Of a DNA stretch of 64,000 nt, positions 61,722 to 64,000 are shown one piece after another; the first letter of the stretch is position 1; every line of letters begins with the position of its first letter. Position numbers and translations under genes: made by a program. The notes below the pieces were generated by a model, which saw only the letters and a list, made by a program, of their open reading frames with translations, did no database searches and was not told the DNA's origin. The stretch is taken from NCBI GenBank assembly GCA_963830775.1, contig CAWHNT010000047.1, forward strand, positions 372,001 through 436,000, read 5' to 3'. This stretch comes from CAWHNT01 sp963830775 (lineage in GTDB: Bacteria; Pseudomonadota; Alphaproteobacteria; Geminicoccales; Geminicoccaceae).

Positions 61722-62911
61722 GTGGTTCATCCGGCAAGTCAGGCAGCTTTTGGGACGAGGGCGATGCCAGGTTGGCGGCGTGCCTTGTGGCGACGCCGGC
61801 GACCCCAGACGAAGGGGTGCCGGTGGGCGTTCCAGTAGGTTGTCGCGCGCGCCACGGCCTGAACGATCTCCTCCCAGGTCTCGAAGCGCCGGCCCTTCAG
61901 GGCCAGCGAGCGCAACACCTTCCACCACGGCTCGATCAGGTTGAGATAGGCGGCGTACTTAGGCTGGAAGACCATCTCCCAGCGCGGGTGCGCCAGCATG
62001 AACAGCAGCACGTCTGTGGCCCGGTGCGCGCTCAGGTTGTCGAGGATGGCGTAGACCCGCTCGCTCTCGGCCGGCAGCCAAAGCTCGACCTCCTCCAGGA
62101 AGGCCACCCAACAGGCGGTGCTGCGGCTGAGGTAAGGTCGGGTAAAAGCCTCGCCGGTGGCGGGGCGGAACGCACCGAAGATGTAGCCCTTGCCGCGCCG
62201 GCCATAATCAATCTCCTGCTTGGCTCGTCCGGCGGTCAGCCCGCTGGTCTCCACCAGGGTTTGGCCGGGGAAGGTCTTGGCGCTCTCCGGCCCCATCTCA
62301 TCCAGGCAGACGACTACGCTGCCTGGAGGCGGGGCAGTGTAGAGGCTCTCGATCCGCCCCTTTTTTCCGCGAACGCAGGATCGACCCGCTCCCCGAACGA
62401 CGTCTCGTGCCGCCGCCAGCGCAAGCCTTCCTTGAGCAGGATCTCGTCGATCCGGCTGCGCTTGATCGCGATCCCTTTGTGCTCGCTCAGGTAGGCCGCC
62501 AGCCGGTCCAGCGTCCATGACCCGAACGGCAGGTCCAAGCGCTTGGGATCGGTCAGCGCGGTGGCGATCACCGTCGCCACCTGCTCGGGCGTATAGGTCG
62601 GCGGACGACCGGCGCGGGGCTGGTCCTCCAGCCCGGCCAAGCCTTGAGCGTTGAAGCGCTTGACCCAGTCGCGCACCGTGTAGGCGGTCAGGCGCAGCGC
62701 CGCCGCGATCGCCGGCGCCATCTGATCCTGGCTCGCCTGCCAGACGATGCGCGCCCGCTCGACCTGCCGCGCCGGGGCAGTGCGCGAATGGGCCAGCTTC
62801 TCAACCGCCGTCCGCTCCGCCTCGCTCAGCGCGCGCAGTCGTAGCCGTCGCATCAGGGCTCCTCCAGCTTGGGACAGCTCTGAAATGGAGCAACTTGCCG
62901 GATGAACCACT
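61722..62911 (-). mobile_element. IS630-family element, apparently complete
   Basis: Inverted repeats AGTGGTTCATCCGGCAAGT (61721-61739) and its exact complement (62893-62911) border the element, with TA at 61720-61721 and 62912-62913 as the target duplication that IS630 makes. About 1190 bases, normal for the family. It carries one transposase read across two frames on the - strand and lies inside the IS5 transposase gene. Confidence 0.9.
61739..62853 (-). CDS. IS630 transposase, two frames joined at a slippery site
   Basis: The first frame (ATG 62853, GGAGG six bases before) holds the helix-turn-helix (IAAALRLTAYTVRDWVKRFN, LEDQPRAGRPPTYTPEQVA). The second frame holds the DDE domain: VVVCLDEMGPESAKTFPGQT (Asp), YAILDNLSAHRATD (Asp), AYLNLIEPWWKVLRSLALKG (Glu). 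Between them lies A6G4 on the coding strand (62357-62366), a site where a -1 slip joins them into one protein. The stop of frame two is at the inverted repeat. No other defect is visible, so it is probably active. Confidence 0.85.
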
Positions 62912-62934
62912 TAGCGCGTTCTGAAAACCACGCC

Positions 62935-64000
62935 TTAGCCACCATGCCGGACAAGCCGGCCCGGCAAGCTCGGTTGTAGTACCAGATCTCGGGCTTCATC
63001 CAGCCGTCGCCGCACGGCACGGCGCAAGGCGGCGGGCTCGACCGGCTTCTCGATCAGGGCGTCGCGGTCGACGTCGGCCAGCTCGGAGGCGGCGACGCCC
63101 AGGGTGTCGCCGGTGAAGAACAGCATGCGCCGCGCCAGGTCCGGGTGGCGAGACGCCAGCTCGCGGTGGAGCTCCCGCCCGTCGCCTTCCGGCATGCGGA
63201 GGTCGCTGATGACGAGATCGAAGGCCCGGTCCTCCAGGAGGCGCAGCGCCTCGCGGCCGCCGGACGCCAGCTCGACGACGTGACCGTCGCGGCCGAGGAC
63301 CTCCTCCACGGCCGCCAGGACCTCGGGCTCGTCATCGACGACGAGAATCCGCGCCGGCGGGGGACCGGCGTCGGCAGCGGGCGCCGGAGCCGCCGGGGTC
63401 GCCCCCTCGGGCGCTGCCGGCAGGCGGACGGTGAAGAGGGCACCGCCGCCTGGGCGCAGGCCGGCCTCGATCGTCCCGTCATAGGCGGTAACGATGCCGT
63501 GACAGACGGAGAGGCCCAGCCCGGTGCCCGAGCCCACCGGCTTGGTGGTGAAGAACGGCTCGAAGATCCGTGCGCGAAGGGCCGCGGGCACGCCGGGGCC
63601 GGTATCGGCGACGTCGACCCGGACAAGGCCGGCCTCTCTTGTGGCCGTGACCATAATCCGCCGCGGCGGCGGCGCCTCGCGCAGCGCCTGCTGGGCGTTG
63701 ACGAGCAGGTTGAGAAACACCTGGTGGAGCTGGTCCTCGTCGGCCGACACGGCCGGCAGGTCCGGTGCCATGTCACGTGTCACCTCGACCCCGTCCGCCC
63801 TCAGTCCGTAGCTCAGCATGTCCAGCCCGGCCTCGATCACCGCCTCGAGCTGGACCGGGCGGCGCTCCCGGGGCTTCTGCCGGGCCATGGCGAGAAAGGT
63901 CTTGACGATCTTGGCGCAGCGCTCGGCCGCGGTGCGCAGCCGGGCGACCGAGACGGCGAGCGCAGGCTCCCGGACGTCCTCTTCCAGCATGACCGCGCGG
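62935..64000 (-). CDS. Hybrid histidine kinase, C-terminal part (5' end outside window)
   Basis: The frame is open to the window edge. It starts inside the dimerisation region (RLRTAAERCAKIVKTFLAMA), followed by the ATP-binding domain (QVFLNLLVNAQQAL N-box, DVADTGPGVP, FEPFFTTKPVGSGTGLGLSV), an Ala/Pro linker and a receiver domain (RILVVDDEPEV, FDLVISDLRMPEGDG with the phosphate-accepting Asp, LIEKPVEPAALRRAV). A sensor and the phosphorylated His lie upstream, outside. The stop TAA is the IS5 target triplet, so the element sits exactly at the gene's end. Confidence 0.9.
   Translation of the reverse strand, partial: RAVMLEEDVREPALAVSVARLRTAAERCAKIVKTFLAMARQKPRERRPVQLEAVIEAGLDMLSYGLRADGVEVTRDMAPDLPAVSADEDQLHQVFLNLLVNAQQALREAPPPRRIMVTATREAGLVRVDVADTGPGVPAALRARIFEPFFTTKPVGSGTGLGLSVCHGIVTAYDGTIEAGLRPGGGALFTVRLPAAPEGATPAAPAPAADAGPPPARILVVDDEPEVLAAVEEVLGRDGHVVELASGGREALRLLEDRAFDLVISDLRMPEGDGRELHRELASRHPDLARRMLFFTGDTLGVAASELADVDRDALIEKPVEPAALRRAVRRRLDEARDLVLQPSLPGRLVRHGG

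Larger units (their letters stand above)
60872..62934 (+). mobile_element. IS5-family (IS427-like) element, interrupted by IS630
   Basis: Imperfect terminal inverted repeats: left GGGGCGGTTTCCAGAAC at 60872 and right GGCGTGGTTTTCAGAAC (reverse complement) ending at 62934, flanked by TTA on both sides (60869-60871 and 62935-62937), fitting the short TNA duplication of this group. Without the inner element it would be 871 bases, a normal length. The transposase lies on the + strand. Confidence 0.8.

Noticed and set aside
1..64000. CRISPR array
   Set aside because: No set of regularly spaced identical repeats was seen; the only repeats are IS ends, TPR-coding units and hairpins.

Overview
The window is very GC-rich and densely coded, and looks like the chromosome of a free-living alphaproteobacterium. 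The evidence is the gyrA-coaD-queA-tgt order, an ornithine-lipid pair (olsB-olsA), ETF-ubiquinone oxidoreductase, OmpA-type envelope proteins and many ABC transporters. A Rhodospirillales- or Geminicoccales-like lineage is my guess, not something the sequence proves.

Layout. 0-6.2 kb: the end of an ATM1-type ABC exporter, then a decayed zone with IS30, IS5 and IS630 relics around folE and a truncated redox gene. 6.2-8.3 kb: a leftward set of solute-binding protein, exonuclease III and a GFA-family protein. 8.5-11.5 kb: a shattered TIR-STAND ATPase-TPR gene, a probable defence or signalling NLR-like protein. 11.9-22 kb: core genes (ETF-QO, AlkA-like glycosylase, gyrA, coaD, queA, tgt, tRNA-Lys). 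22-25 kb: small secreted proteins, a helical repeat protein, a second IS30 relic and a 116-base tract with no C. 25-34 kb: a DMT permease, a CesT-like chaperone with its likely client, a type I secretion ABC/HlyD pair, a D-apionate lactonase-like enzyme and an AEC permease. 34-44 kb: envelope and signalling genes (galU, CHASE2 cyclase, caspase-FGE fusion, two DUF4399 proteins, DUF4384, OmpA). 44-51 kb: a DJ-1-like protein and a complete carbohydrate ABC importer with two different ATPases. 51-57.9 kb: an AbrB-type membrane protein, TerC, olsA/olsB, MATE and a fatty-acid-hydroxylase-type enzyme. 57.9-60.1 kb: a GGDEF-EAL enzyme and a BLUF photoreceptor. 60.2-62.9 kb: nested IS701, IS5 and IS630 elements. 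62.9-64 kb: the end of a hybrid histidine kinase.

How genes may work together. The importer genes are tightly packed and their two ATPases carry complementary defects, predicting a heterodimer with one working ATP site. The BLUF and GGDEF-EAL genes are 11 bases apart and could couple blue light to c-di-GMP. The chaperone, client and type I secretion genes form a plausible secretion locus. olsB and olsA make ornithine lipid, and the nearby hydroxylase could modify it.

Reading caution. ETF-QO, galU, a GNAT enzyme and the CHASE2 cyclase are each broken by one single-base frameshift, at G-runs in ETF-QO and galU. This may be sequence error rather than gene loss. The TIR-STAND gene has about ten breaks in 3 kb, far above that background, so it is probably truly decayed.
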